64,000 bases of DNA from Aquihabitans sp. G128 (GTDB taxonomy: Bacteria; Actinomycetota; Acidimicrobiia; Acidimicrobiales; Iamiaceae), in the NCBI RefSeq assembly GCF_019048865.1, contig NZ_CP077604.1:3038001-3102000 (forward strand), given 5' to 3'. A program made the position numbers and the translations under genes. The notes under the pieces are model-generated. The model did no database searches. It saw nothing but the letters and a program-made list of their open reading frames with translations, and was not told where the DNA came from. Positions 1 to 8,486 of this stretch are shown one piece after another. Positions within the stretch are counted from its first letter, which is position 1. Every line of letters begins with the position of its first letter.

Positions 1-2
1 AC

Positions 3-326
3 CTGTCGGTGCCGTTCCTGCCCACGGCCGGGTCGATGGTGGCGATCGTGGTGGCCGGCGTGGCCCTGGCCGTCATGCTGCCGACGCTGGTCGTCACCAC
101 GGCCGAGCGGGTGGGGGTGGCCGCCACCGGCCGGGTGACCGGCTGGCAGATCCTGGCCGCCAACGTCGGCGGCACGGTGTTCTCGGGCGGCATGGGGTTC
201 CTCGTGTCGCGGACGAACGACGGCGCGCCGATCTGGGTGCTGATCGGCCTCGCCCTCGTCGGCCTCCCCGTCCTCAACCGGGCCCTGGCCGCCCACCCGC
301 CCGACGTCGAGCCCGCCACGCCCTGA
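3..326 (+). CDS. Polytopic membrane transporter, C-terminal end (5' cut by window)
   Basis: The frame is already open at base 3 and ends at TGA 324-326, so only the last 107 residues are present. They form at least two hydrophobic helices: a first rich in Val, Ala and Leu, and a second around a GGTVFSGGMGF stretch. A loop containing GRVTGWQ separates them, and a short polar tail with PPDVEPATP follows. Such loops occur in major facilitator superfamily proteins, which move small solutes across the inner membrane, so an MFS permease is the best guess. Substrate and family cannot be settled from this fragment. Confidence 0.45.
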   Translation: MSVPFLPTAGSMVAIVVAGVALAVMLPTLVVTTAERVGVAATGRVTGWQILAANVGGTVFSGGMGFLVSRTNDGAPIWVLIGLALVGLPVLNRALAAHPPDVEPATP

Positions 327-339
327 CGCCGCCTCGGCT

Positions 340-434
340 GTGCGACCAGGACGGCGGGCATCGGCGCTGGTCGCACGAGCCAGCCGCGCACCGCCACCCA
401 TGCGACCGGAACGCCCGGCTGCGCTCTGGTCGCA
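340..434. repeat. Two tandem intergenic dyads (GTGCGACCAG type)
   Basis: GTGCGACCAG at 340-349 pairs perfectly with CTGGTCGCAC at 367-376 (17-base loop). A second dyad follows, TGCGACC at 401-407 with GGTCGCA at 428-434. The pair lies between the converging ends of the transporter gene and the SnoaL-like gene. It may act as a two-way terminator, but no T-run follows either stem. Confidence 0.6.
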
Positions 435-468
435 GAGCGGCGGCCGAACCCTGCCGGGCAGGCTCAGG

Positions 469-945
469 TCAGGTCAGGTCGGGTGGGAGGGGGAAGACCT
501 CGCCGCTGGGGAAGCGGGCCATGGAGCGGTAGCGCCGGGCGGTGATCCACCAGCGGCCGTCGATGCGCCGGTAGGTGTCGCGGTAGAGGCCGTGGGCGTC
601 GTCGCGACCGTCGACCGAGTTCACCTGGCGCAGCTCGGCCATGAAGACCCGGGCCGTGGCCACGTTCCGGTCCCCGTCGGGCCACAGCTCGATGTGGCTG
701 TTGAGGATGACGAACTGGAAGTGCTCGAAGCGCTCGATGGCCTGGCCCACGAACGTGCCCAGCTCGCCCGGCCCGTCCATGTGCAGTGCGGGCCGGGTGA
801 CCAGGTCCAGGTCGACGGTGGCATCCCGGGTGAACAGGTCGTAGAGGCCGGGCCAGTCCCGGCGGGTGACGACGTCGGCGTAGGCCTGCTGGAGCCGGCT
901 GATGGCCACGTGGTCGACGGTCTGCTGCAGGTCGTCCTCGGTCAC
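469..945 (-). CDS. SnoaL-like / nuclear transport factor 2 family protein
   Basis: This 158-residue protein has the size and composition of the SnoaL_4/NTF2-like cone fold: an N-terminal helix (DHVAISRLQQAYADVVTRRDW), a YDLFTRDATVDLD strand and a C-terminal sheet ending in DGRWWITARRYRS. Family members are small cytoplasmic enzymes (isomerases, dehydratases, ring-hydroxylating subunits) or ligand-binding proteins, and the substrate cannot be deduced here. The start is GTG at 943-945. A TAGGGT box ends six bases upstream, so the mRNA is probably leaderless. The gene converges with the transporter gene and is divergent from the solenoid pair. Confidence 0.75.
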   Translation of the reverse strand: MTEDDLQQTVDHVAISRLQQAYADVVTRRDWPGLYDLFTRDATVDLDLVTRPALHMDGPGELGTFVGQAIERFEHFQFVILNSHIELWPDGDRNVATARVFMAELRQVNSVDGRDDAHGLYRDTYRRIDGRWWITARRYRSMARFPSGEVFPLPPDLT

Positions 946-951
946 CGCCGG

Positions 952-957
952 ACCCTA
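952..957 (-). promoter_or_regulatory. -10 box TAGGGT of the SnoaL-like gene
   Basis: Six bases separate the box from the GTG start at 945, as expected for leaderless transcription. Confidence 0.55.
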
Positions 958-1110
958 CGTCGACCCGCCTCCCGCCGCGCCGGGCGCGACCGGCCACGAG
1001 TGGGATCAGCGATGCGGCCGCGAGCGGTCGGTAGGTTGCGGGCGTCGGCGGTGGGGGCCGCCGGCACGGGGGGGATCGGACGACGACCGAGGCACGGGAG
1101 CCCGCGAGCC

Positions 1111-1335
1111 ATGACGACCACCACCGCCGGCCGGGATGCCCTGGCCACCGAGCTCGAGGGCCCCGTGCCCGAGGCGCTCGACCCGCTCGCCGACGAGCGG
1201 CTGGCCGAGCTGGCTGACCTGCTGGCTGCGGCCAAGGCCCGCCAGGCCGAGGACCTGGCCGCCGGCGCCGAGGAGGCGCTGCGCTTCGTGCCCCGACTGC
1301 TGCGCGGGCCGTTCCGCAGGGCGCTCGGCGCGTGA
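1111..1335 (+). CDS. Small helical protein, partner of the solenoid gene
   Basis: A 74-residue acidic-to-basic protein, MTTTTAGRDALATELEG followed by amphipathic helices rich in Ala, Glu and Leu and an RFVPRLLRGPFRR tail. I do not recognise a family. Its stop TGA overlaps the GTG of the next gene by four bases, so the two are very likely co-translated and may act together. An in-frame GTG at 1051 could lengthen it by 20 residues. ATG at 1111 is preferred because the extra stretch is low in predicted structure and a GGGAG sits upstream of the ATG. Confidence 0.6.
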   Translation: MTTTTAGRDALATELEGPVPEALDPLADERLAELADLLAAAKARQAEDLAAGAEEALRFVPRLLRGPFRRALGA

Positions 1336-2747
1336 GCACCACGCTGCGGGCCCGCGCCGAGGTGGTGCGCCTCGCCCGCCTGCTCGGCACCGAGCCCGCC
1401 GAGCTCGACCACCTGGCCGACGCCCTACCGCCCGAGGCCATCCGCGAGCTGCGCGACCGCTGCGTCGAGGTGCTGTTCGACGCCGGCAGCGAGCGCCTCC
1501 GAGGTGCAGCGTCCGCCGCCGCCCTGCTGCCCACCCCCGTGGCCGCCTCGCTGGCGCAGAAGGCCATGGGGCCGGTGCTGTGCGCGCTGCTCGCCGGTTC
1601 GGTCGACCGGCGCCGCACCGTCGACATCGCCGACCGCCTGCCTCCTGCGTTCCTGGCCGAGGTGGCCATCCACCTCGACCCGCGCCGGGTGCCCGACGTG
1701 GTGGCGGCGATGGCCCCGGCCCGCGTGGCGGCGGTGACCGAGGAGCTGACCGCCCGGAGCGAGCACGTCACCATGGCCCAGTTCGTGGACCACCTCACGC
1801 CCGAGGCCCTCGACGCCGCCCTCGCCGTGGTCGACGACGATGCCCTGCTGCGCACCGCCTTCCTCGTGGACGACCCGGCGCGCATCGACCGGATCGTCAC
1901 CGAGCTGCCCGACGAGCGGGTCGTCGGCCTCCTCGCCGCCGCGAGGACCTCGGCGCTGTGGTTCGAGGTGCTGGCGGTGATCGACGAGCTCGGCCCACGG
2001 GCGAAGGGCCGCCTGGCCGACCTCGCCGTCGACGCCGACCGCCAGGTCATCGAGGAGCTGGCGGCCTACGCCCAGGCCGAGGGCCTGTGGGCGTCGGTGC
2101 TGCCGCTGGTGGGATCGATCAGCCCGGACCGTCGGGGCCGGGTGGCCAAGCTGCCCACGTTCCACAAGGCGGCGGTGATCGACGCCATCGTCCTGGCTGC
2201 GGCCGAGAGCGACCGGTGGGCTGACCTCCTGCCATTGGTGGCCGAGCTGCCGGCGAAGGCGCAGCGGCGGGTGGCCGCCAGCGTGGCCCGCCTCGACGCC
2301 GACCTGGTCCAGGACGCGGTGGCGGCCGCCACCCGGGCCGGGCTGATCGACGACCTCGCCCTCGTGCTCGGCGCCATGGAAGAGCCCGACCACGACGAGG
2401 TGGTGGGCGCCGCCGTCCGCCGCACCGCTCGGGACCGGACCTGGGCCGACCTGCTGCCGCTGCTCGCCGTGCTCCCGCCCCGCACCCGCCGGCGGGTGGC
2501 CGAGCAGGCCGCGGCGCTCACCGACGGCGACCTCGTGGCGCTGGTCCGCTCGGTCGACGCCGCCGGCCTGTGGGAACCGTGGCTCGAGGTCATCGCCGAG
2601 CTCGGCCACCCCACCCAGGAGCGCCTCCGCGGCCCCATGGCCAAGCTCTCGAAGCGGGCTCTGCGCACCCTCGACCACCAGGTCGACGGCCTCGGCCTCC
2701 GGGGCCGCCTCGGCCCCCTGCACGACCTCCTCGACGGCGACCGCTGA
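1332..2747 (+). CDS. Alpha-solenoid repeat protein with MgtE-N-like region
   Basis: A 471-residue all-helical protein, apparently cytoplasmic (no signal peptide or membrane helix). From about residue 215 onward units of roughly 45 residues recur, each starting with an aromatic-led LW/RWADLLPLVAEL-like helix and continuing with a basic Pro-x-x-x-x-R-R-V helix. At least five such units are visible (LWFEVLAVIDEL, LWASVLPLVGSI, RWADLLPLVAEL, TWADLLPLLAVL, LWEPWLEVIAEL). The first half (residues 95-210) resembles the MgtE N-terminal helical superhelix, but the magnesium channel itself is absent. The fold suggests a scaffold for protein contacts, and no catalytic motif is visible. The GTG start overlaps the stop of the 74-residue partner. 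Confidence 0.7.
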   Translation: MSTTLRARAEVVRLARLLGTEPAELDHLADALPPEAIRELRDRCVEVLFDAGSERLRGAASAAALLPTPVAASLAQKAMGPVLCALLAGSVDRRRTVDIADRLPPAFLAEVAIHLDPRRVPDVVAAMAPARVAAVTEELTARSEHVTMAQFVDHLTPEALDAALAVVDDDALLRTAFLVDDPARIDRIVTELPDERVVGLLAAARTSALWFEVLAVIDELGPRAKGRLADLAVDADRQVIEELAAYAQAEGLWASVLPLVGSISPDRRGRVAKLPTFHKAAVIDAIVLAAAESDRWADLLPLVAELPAKAQRRVAASVARLDADLVQDAVAAATRAGLIDDLALVLGAMEEPDHDEVVGAAVRRTARDRTWADLLPLLAVLPPRTRRRVAEQAAALTDGDLVALVRSVDAAGLWEPWLEVIAELGHPTQERLRGPMAKLSKRALRTLDHQVDGLGLRGRLGPLHDLLDGDR

Positions 2748-2772
2748 CGCGCCGCCGCCGGCAGCGGTGGGG

Positions 2773-3390
2773 TCAGCCGGCCTTGGCGATGAAGGTGAAC
2801 TCGCCGCCGCACACCGAGCCGTCGTCCTCGCCGGAGAGGTAGAGGCCGCCGGCGAAGGAGCCGTCGGGGGTGAACGAGCCGGACAGGTCGGGGTGGTACT
2901 TGGACCCCTCTTCGGTGTGCTCGACGCTGCCGTCGGCCTTCACCTCGGCGAGGGGGATGGCGACCTTGGTGGCCCGGGTGGACGAGTCGCCGTTGTCGAG
3001 CGGCTGGCAGGCGATCTCGAGGCCGGAGACCACGAAGTCCTTGATGTCGCCGTCTCGGGTGAAGGTGACCTGGACCTTGGCGTCCTGCCCGTCGACCGGG
3101 CCCGAGTAGGCCTGCGGGCCGCCGCTCGGATCGACCGGCTTGGCCGTGGTGGTGGTCGCCTTGGCGGCCGTGGTGCTGGTGGTGCTGGGTGCCTCGGTGG
3201 TGCTGGTGGTGGTGGCCTTCGACGGCTTGGCGGCGGACGTCGTGGTGGTCGTCTTCTTCGAGCCGGCGCTGTCGCTGTCGCTGCTGCAGCCGGCGGCGGC
3301 CACGGCCAGGGCGCCGACGAGGGCGAGGCCCAGGAGGCGGGTGCGCCCGGGACGGGTCCGGATCGGGGACGGGAGCTGCAGGCTGGCCAT
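2773..3390 (-). CDS. Secreted lipoprotein of unknown function
   Basis: The 205-residue product begins with a basic n-region (RTRPGRTR), a hydrophobic core (LLGLALVGALAVAAA) and a lipobox ending at Cys35, so it should be lipid-anchored on the outer face of the membrane. Residues 40-80 are a Thr/Ser/Lys-rich linker (TTTTTSAAKPSKATTTSTTEAPS). The C-terminal 120 residues form a probable beta domain with two Cys that could pair (LEIACQPL and SVCGGEF). No family is recognised. ATG at 3388-3390 is chosen because a TACCCT box ends six bases upstream and the lipoprotein signal starts just after it. Confidence 0.75.
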   Translation of the reverse strand: MASLQLPSPIRTRPGRTRLLGLALVGALAVAAAGCSSDSDSAGSKKTTTTTSAAKPSKATTTSTTEAPSTTSTTAAKATTTTAKPVDPSGGPQAYSGPVDGQDAKVQVTFTRDGDIKDFVVSGLEIACQPLDNGDSSTRATKVAIPLAEVKADGSVEHTEEGSKYHPDLSGSFTPDGSFAGGLYLSGEDDGSVCGGEFTFIAKAG

Positions 3391-3396
3391 CGCCGC

Positions 3397-3402
3397 AGGG
3401 TA
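3397..3402 (-). promoter_or_regulatory. -10 box TACCCT of the lipoprotein gene
   Basis: The spacer to the ATG at 3390 is six bases. Confidence 0.55.
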
Positions 3403-3538
3403 GTGCCGAGCCGTGACCGGATCGCCGCGTCCGGCCGCCGCCGGAGGCGCCGCCGGCGGGGGCCCGATCGACGAACGCCACCGTTCGCCCGACACCCCGA
3501 CCGCGTGGTCAGATGCTCGCTCGACACGTGGAGGATGC

Positions 3539-5896
3539 ATGAGCGGGCACGGTGACCACCGGTACGAGGCGGACATCCGCTGGACCACGCACGGCGTGGC
3601 CCACGTGCGCGCCGCCGACTGGGGCGGCCTCGGCTTCGGCCAGGGCTGGGCCTGCGGACGCGACCACCTGCCCACCATCGCCGACCAGATCGTGAAGGTG
3701 CGGGGCGAGCGGGCCCGGTTCCACGGGGCCGGGCCGGAGGGCGGCCACCTGGCGTCGGACTTCGGCTACCTCGCCCTCGGCGTGCGGCGCCGGGCCGAGG
3801 CGCTGCGCGACGCCCAGGTGCCGTGGCTGCGCGACCTGGTCTCGGGCTACGTGGCCGGCCTCAACGCCCAGCTGACCGAGTCCCGCGCCGAGGGATCGCT
3901 GCCGGCGTGGTGCGCCGACGCGCTCTGGATCCGCCCGATCGACGAGCTCGACTTCTACGCCTACCTCGGCGACGTCGCCCTCATGGGCAGCGGCCGCAAC
4001 CTGGTGGGCATCATCGGCCGGGCCGAGGCGCCCGGGCCCGACGGCCCCGCCGAGCCGTCACCCCTCTCCGCCCTGGGCGGCGGCGGGGCCAGCGAGGCCT
4101 CGCCCGGCGCGCCGAACGGCTGGGCGCTCGGCGGCGACGCCACCGCGTCGGGCCACGGCCTGGTGATGGCGAACCCGCACTTCCCGTGGGGCGGCGAGGC
4201 CCGCTTCTGGGAGTGCCACCTCACCATCCCCGGCGAGCTCGACGTCTACGGCGTGTCGCTCATGGGAACGCCCGGCGTGCAGATGGGCTTCAACGCGGAG
4301 GTGGCCTGGGCCCACACGTTCTCCCGCGGCAGCCGGTTCACGCTCGCCCGCCTGGACCTCGTGCCCGGCGCGCCCACCACCTACCGCTACGGCGACGAGC
4401 AGCGCGACCTGGTGCCCACCACCTACGCCGCCGAGGTCCTCCAGGCCGACGGCACGCTCCAGGCGGTGGAGCGCACCCTCTGGGAGAGCCACCACGGCCC
4501 CATGGTGAACCTGCCCCTGCTGGGCTGGGGCCTCGAGACGGCGTACACGTACCGCGACGCCAACCTCGACAACACCGTGGTGGCCCAGCAGTTCCTGGAG
4601 ATGGACCGGGCCCGCTCGCTCGACGACCTGCAGGACGTGTTCGCCCGCGTGCAGGGCCTGCCGTGGGTCAACACCCTGGCCGCCGACCGCACCGGCCGCG
4701 CCTGGTACATCGACGCCTCGGCCACGCCCAACCTCTCGCCGGAGGCCCAGGCCCGGTTCACCGAGCGGGTGGCCACCGACTTCGTGGCCGGGCTGCTCTA
4801 CGAGGCTCGCGTGGCGCTGCTCGACGGCAGCGACCCGGGCGACGAGTGGGTCGACGTGCCGGGCGCCCGCAGCCCCGGCCTGGTCCCCTACGACGCCCTG
4901 CCCCAGCTGGAGCGGCGCGACCGGCTGGTCAACGCCAACGACCCGCACTGGCTCACCCACCCCGACGAGCGGCTCGAGGGCTACTCCGTCCTCCACGGCT
5001 TCGAACGGACCGCCCCCAGCCTGCGCACCCGACAGAACCTGCGGGTGGCCGGACGGCTGGCCGCCACCGGGCAGGCCACCGTGCACTCGGTGATCGACGC
5101 CGTGCTCGACAACGCCAGCCTCAGCGCCGAGCTGGTGAAGGACGACGTGGTGGCCCGCTGCCGGGCCGCCGGATCGGTCGAGGTGGCCGGGACGACCGTC
5201 GACGTCGGCGCGGCCGCCGACGTGCTGGCGGCGTGGAACGGTCGCAGCGAGCTGGACGCCCCCGGCGCCGCGCTGTGGCGCGAGGCCATGGCCGGCTTCA
5301 CGCCGGCGGAGCTGCGCGACGCCGGCTCCCTCTTCGCCCAGCCGTTCGACGCCGACGACCCGGTGGCCACGCCCCACGGGTTGGCCGCTGCTCCGCCGGG
5401 CGACGCACCCGACCCGGTGACCGTGGCCGTGGCCGGCGCGGTCCTCGGCCTGCAGGCCGCCGGGCTGGCCATCGACGTCACCCTGGCCGAGTGCCAGTGG
5501 GCCCAGCGGGGCGAGCACCGGGTGCCCGTCCACGGCGGCGGCGAGGGCGAGGGGCTGCTCAACATCCTCGCCCCCATCGGCGCCCTGTCGACCACCAGCA
5601 TCGAGCCCTCGGCCCCCGTCACCACCGCGGTCCCCGGCCGCACCGACCGCACCGGCCTGCGCGAAGGCGGGTACCAGGTCACCTACGGCACCAGCTTCCT
5701 GATGGCCGTGGAGCTCACCGACGACGGCCCGGTCGGCGTCGGCCTGCTGGCCTACGGCGAGTCGGGCGACGACCGCTCGCCCCACCACGTCGACGGCACC
5801 GAGGCCTACGCCGCCAAGGCCGTGCGCCCCCTGCTGTTCCACGACGCCGACATCGACGCCGACCCCAACCTCGTCACCCGCACCGTCCGCGGCTGA
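3539..5896 (+). CDS. Penicillin/AHL acylase-family Ntn protein with altered nucleophile
   Basis: At 785 residues it has the full length of the penicillin G / acyl-homoserine-lactone acylase family, whose precursors self-cleave and use a new N-terminal Ser to hydrolyse amides. Family marks are clear: an N-terminal HGVAHVRAADWGGLGFGQG block, NPHFPWGG (residues 212-219), LTIPGELDVYGVSL and GFNAEVAWAHT. At the expected cleavage site, however, the G-S-N-x-(W/Y) motif reads G-A-P-N-G-W, with Pro192 (CCG) where the catalytic Ser should be. The protein may be inactive, or the base may be miscalled (TCG would be Ser). No convincing signal peptide is seen at the ATG, although family members are usually exported. 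GGAGG at 3530-3534 supports this start. Confidence 0.8.
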   Translation: MSGHGDHRYEADIRWTTHGVAHVRAADWGGLGFGQGWACGRDHLPTIADQIVKVRGERARFHGAGPEGGHLASDFGYLALGVRRRAEALRDAQVPWLRDLVSGYVAGLNAQLTESRAEGSLPAWCADALWIRPIDELDFYAYLGDVALMGSGRNLVGIIGRAEAPGPDGPAEPSPLSALGGGGASEASPGAPNGWALGGDATASGHGLVMANPHFPWGGEARFWECHLTIPGELDVYGVSLMGTPGVQMGFNAEVAWAHTFSRGSRFTLARLDLVPGAPTTYRYGDEQRDLVPTTYAAEVLQADGTLQAVERTLWESHHGPMVNLPLLGWGLETAYTYRDANLDNTVVAQQFLEMDRARSLDDLQDVFARVQGLPWVNTLAADRTGRAWYIDASATPNLSPEAQARFTERVATDFVAGLLYEARVALLDGSDPGDEWVDVPGARSPGLVPYDALPQLERRDRLVNANDPHWLTHPDERLEGYSVLHGFERTAPSLRTRQNLRVAGRLAATGQATVHSVIDAVLDNASLSAELVKDDVVARCRAAGSVEVAGTTVDVGAAADVLAAWNGRSELDAPGAALWREAMAGFTPAELRDAGSLFAQPFDADDPVATPHGLAAAPPGDAPDPVTVAVAGAVLGLQAAGLAIDVTLAECQWAQRGEHRVPVHGGGEGEGLLNILAPIGALSTTSIEPSAPVTTAVPGRTDRTGLREGGYQVTYGTSFLMAVELTDDGPVGVGLLAYGESGDDRSPHHVDGTEAYAAKAVRPLLFHDADIDADPNLVTRTVRG

Positions 5897-6022
5897 CCGC
5901 CCGCCACCGGATCGCTCGCCGCCGCCGATCGGCAGGGCGAGCCCGCCATCGCCCAACGCGGTCGGCGGTCCCGCTGCCGCGACGAGGTCCGAAAGGATGA
6001 TCGGGCGGGCAGGAGCGGTCCC

Positions 6023-6856
6023 ATGACCGACCGAAGCAGCCAGACCGTGCTCACCACCGGCGCCAACTCCGGCATCGGGCTGGCCACCGTGGTGGAGCTG
6101 GCCCGCCAGGGGTTCCGGTCGGTGGGCTCGGTCCGCTCCGACGCCAAGGCCGAGGTCGTGCACGCCGCGGCGGCCGATGCCGGGGTCGAGGTCCACACCG
6201 TCCTGCTCGACGTGACCGACGCCGAGCAGTGCGAGCGGGTGATCCAGGGCCTGCCCCCGCTCTTCGGCCTCGTGAACAACGCCGGCTACGCGGTCACCGG
6301 GGCCATCGAGGACGTGGGCGACGACGAGGCCCACCGCCTGTTCGAGACGATGGTCCACGCCCCCATGCGCCTGGCCCGCCTCGCCCTCCCGGGTCTGCGG
6401 GACGGCGGCGGCCGCATCGTCAACATCTCGTCGATCGCCGGGTTGGCCACCGCCCCGTTCGCCGGCCACTACACCGGGGCCAAGCACGCCCTCGAGGCCC
6501 TGTCCGACGCGCTGCGCATGGAGGTCGCCGGCGACGGCGTGAAGGTGGTGCTGGTGGAGCCGGGCGGGTTCAAGACCGGCATCTGGGAGGAGTTCGAGCG
6601 CGACATCGCCACCCGCGAGCAGGACGGCACCCGCCACGCCGACGCCTATCGGCGCTCGCTCCAGCTCCAGCGGCTCATGGAGCCGATCATGGGCAGCCCC
6701 GACGGCTGCGCCCGCGTGGTGGCCACCGCGCTCACGACGTCGTTCCCGCGCAACCGCTACCTCGTGGGCATCGACGCCCAGGCCATGCTCCTTGCCCAGC
6801 GCTTCACGCCCACGTTCCTCAAGGACCGCGTCATCCGGCTGGGCCTCGGGCTCTGA
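6023..6856 (+). CDS. Short-chain dehydrogenase/reductase (SDR)
   Basis: A 277-residue classical SDR, an NAD(P)-dependent oxidoreductase of the cytoplasm. TGANSGIG at residues 12-19 binds the cofactor, NNAG is the structural motif near residue 90, and the catalytic set is Ser in ISSIAG with YTGAK (Tyr-x3-Lys). An Arg and an Asp or Ser after the first beta strand (VGSVRSD) would favour NADP, but this is weak. The substrate is unknown; the C-terminus (TALTTSFPRNRYLVG) resembles steroid/retinol-type SDRs. AGGAG eight bases before ATG is the ribosome site. Confidence 0.9.
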   Translation: MTDRSSQTVLTTGANSGIGLATVVELARQGFRSVGSVRSDAKAEVVHAAAADAGVEVHTVLLDVTDAEQCERVIQGLPPLFGLVNNAGYAVTGAIEDVGDDEAHRLFETMVHAPMRLARLALPGLRDGGGRIVNISSIAGLATAPFAGHYTGAKHALEALSDALRMEVAGDGVKVVLVEPGGFKTGIWEEFERDIATREQDGTRHADAYRRSLQLQRLMEPIMGSPDGCARVVATALTTSFPRNRYLVGIDAQAMLLAQRFTPTFLKDRVIRLGLGL

Positions 6857-6892
6857 CGGCCGGTCCTACGGCGGAGCTGGGCCCTCGGTGGA

Positions 6893-7087
6893 TCAGCCCA
6901 TCGGGAGGCGGCCGCTGCGCCGGACGAGGTCCTCGAGCTTCTCGTCGTCGATGGCCACGCCGTTGAGCGTGCCGGCGGTGCGGTGGCGACCGGCCATGGC
7001 CCGATCGTCGTCCGGGCCCCACTCCTCCCAGTGCAACATCCCACGCATCGTCATGCACTCGTCGGTGCGGAGCAGCTCTTCGTCCAT
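6893..7087 (-). CDS. Small hypothetical protein
   Basis: A 64-residue acidic protein (MDEELLRTDECMTMRG, then HWEEWGPDDDRAMAG and a helix IDDEKLEDLVRRSG). I do not recognise it. AGGTGG just upstream of the ATG at 7085-7087 favours this start over a GTG at 7126. It lies downstream of the deaminase on the same strand, 49 bases away, and converges with the SDR gene. Confidence 0.5.
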   Translation of the reverse strand: MDEELLRTDECMTMRGMLHWEEWGPDDDRAMAGRHRTAGTLNGVAIDDEKLEDLVRRSGRLPMG

Positions 7088-7136
7088 GGACCACCTGAGC
7101 ACGGAACCGGCGCGATAGCGAACCACGGCCGGGTGA

Positions 7137-7703
7137 TCAGTAGGGGTGGCGGTCCGCCTTGGCCGCCCAGGCGGCGAACGACGGCCGGCCCAGGTCGGGT
7201 CGGAGCTGCTGGATGGGGAGGCGGCGCTGGTCGAGCGGGAGGGCGAAGTCCTCGTACTGGAAGGCGTCGTCGAAGCCGATGGCGCGAGCGTCCTCCCAGT
7301 CGTTCGAGAAGTGCACGGCGTCGAGCCGGGCCCAGTAGATGGCGCTCAGGCACATGGGGCACGGGGCGCCGCTGGCGTAGATCTCCATGCCCATGAGCAT
7401 CCGGGCCCGGGCCGGCACCGGGTCGGCCGACCCGGGCGGTCGCGGCGCCAGGGCCAGCGTGGTGCTCGGGCGCTCGGCCACCGCGATGTCCGGCGCGGTG
7501 GGGTTCAGGGTCGCCACCGCGTTGCGGATGGCGTCGACCTCGGCGTGGCAGGTGATGTCGCCGGTGAGCAGCACCCGGTTCTGGCCCCGGGCCACGATCT
7601 CGCCGTCCCGGGCGATGACGGCGCCGAACGGGCCGCCCCAGTCGTTGGCCACCGACTCGGCGGCCAGGCGGCAGGCTTCGGCCATCAGCTCGTCGGGCGT
7701 CAC
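7137..7703 (-). CDS. Nucleoside/guanine deaminase (CDA fold)
   Basis: A 188-residue zinc deaminase of the cytidine-deaminase fold. HAEVDAIR supplies the His ligand and the catalytic Glu, and PCPMC supplies two Cys ligands. The C-terminal stretch GFDDAFQYEDFALPLDQRR closely follows the bacterial guanine deaminase pattern (GFDD-x-F-x-Y), so conversion of guanine to xanthine is the likely reaction. A GGPFGAVI segment near the N-terminus also matches. An insertion of about 30 residues between HAE and PCPMC is unusual. The start is GTG at 7701-7703. Confidence 0.82.
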   Translation of the reverse strand: MTPDELMAEACRLAAESVANDWGGPFGAVIARDGEIVARGQNRVLLTGDITCHAEVDAIRNAVATLNPTAPDIAVAERPSTTLALAPRPPGSADPVPARARMLMGMEIYASGAPCPMCLSAIYWARLDAVHFSNDWEDARAIGFDDAFQYEDFALPLDQRRLPIQQLRPDLGRPSFAAWAAKADRHPY

Positions 7704-7756
7704 GGCTGCGAGCCTGCCAGAGCGTCGGGGCCAGACCGGGCACCGGAGGCGTTGGG

Positions 7757-7762
7757 TAGGTT
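7757..7762 (+). promoter_or_regulatory. -10 box TAGGTT of ung
   Basis: Six bases before the GTG start at 7769, which would make the ung transcript leaderless. Confidence 0.55.
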
Positions 7763-7768
7763 CGGCTC

Positions 7769-8440
7769 GTGGCCGCCAAGACCGACTGGAACCCGCTGCT
7801 GCGAGCCGAGTTCGAGAAGCCCTACTGGGGGGAGCTCCAGCGGTTCGTGGCCGAGGAGCGGGCGCACCACCAGGTCTTCCCGCCGCCGGAGGACGTGTTC
7901 GCCGCCCTGCACCAGACGCCCTTCGCCGAGGTCGAGGTGCTGATCCTGGGCCAGGACCCCTACCACGGGCCCGGCCAGGCCCACGGGCTGTGCTTCTCGG
8001 TGCGGCCCGGCGTGCCGGTGCCGCCGTCGCTGCGCAACATCTTCATCGAGCTCGAGGCCGACCTCGGGGTGACGGCACCGAACCACGGTTGCCTCGACGC
8101 CTGGACCCGCCAGGGGGTGCTGCTGCTGAACACCAGCCTGACGGTGCGGGCTCACCAAGCCGCGTCGCACCAGCGCCGCGGCTGGGAGACGTTCACCGAC
8201 GAGGTGATCAAGGCCGTCGACGCCAAGCCCGAGCGGGTGGTGTTCATCCTCTGGGGTGCGGCGGCCCGCAAGAAGAAGGCGCTCATCGACACGAGCCGCC
8301 ACGTCATCATCGAGTCGGCCCACCCCTCGCCGCTCTCCGCCCACAACGGCTTCTTCGGCAGCCGGCCGTTCTCGCGCACGAACGAGGCGCTGGTGGCGGC
8401 AGGGCGCGACCCCATCGACTGGACCATCCCGCCCCGCTGA
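7769..8440 (+). CDS. ung: Uracil-DNA glycosylase
   Basis: A family 1 uracil-DNA glycosylase of 223 residues, the usual length. It removes uracil from DNA at the start of base-excision repair. The water-activating loop GQDPYHG is at residues 61-67 (Asp63), followed by GLCFSV, and the minor-groove loop HPSPLSAH is near residue 188. GTG at 7769 gives a normal N-terminus. It is divergent from the deaminase gene. Confidence 0.97.
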   Translation: MAAKTDWNPLLRAEFEKPYWGELQRFVAEERAHHQVFPPPEDVFAALHQTPFAEVEVLILGQDPYHGPGQAHGLCFSVRPGVPVPPSLRNIFIELEADLGVTAPNHGCLDAWTRQGVLLLNTSLTVRAHQAASHQRRGWETFTDEVIKAVDAKPERVVFILWGAAARKKKALIDTSRHVIIESAHPSPLSAHNGFFGSRPFSRTNEALVAAGRDPIDWTIPPR

Positions 8441-8472
8441 ACAGCCCGCCGAGCGGTTCGCGCCGCCGGCAG

Positions 8473-8478
8473 TACGGT
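8473..8478 (+). promoter_or_regulatory. -10 box TACGGT of the dienelactone hydrolase gene
   Basis: The spacer to ATG 8487 is eight bases. Confidence 0.45.
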
Positions 8479-8486
8479 GCGCCCCC

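Noticed and set aside
4058-6637. Minus-strand open frame opposite the acylase and SDR genes
   Set aside because: Both plus-strand genes have clear motifs; the minus frame is rich in Gly, His and Val with none.
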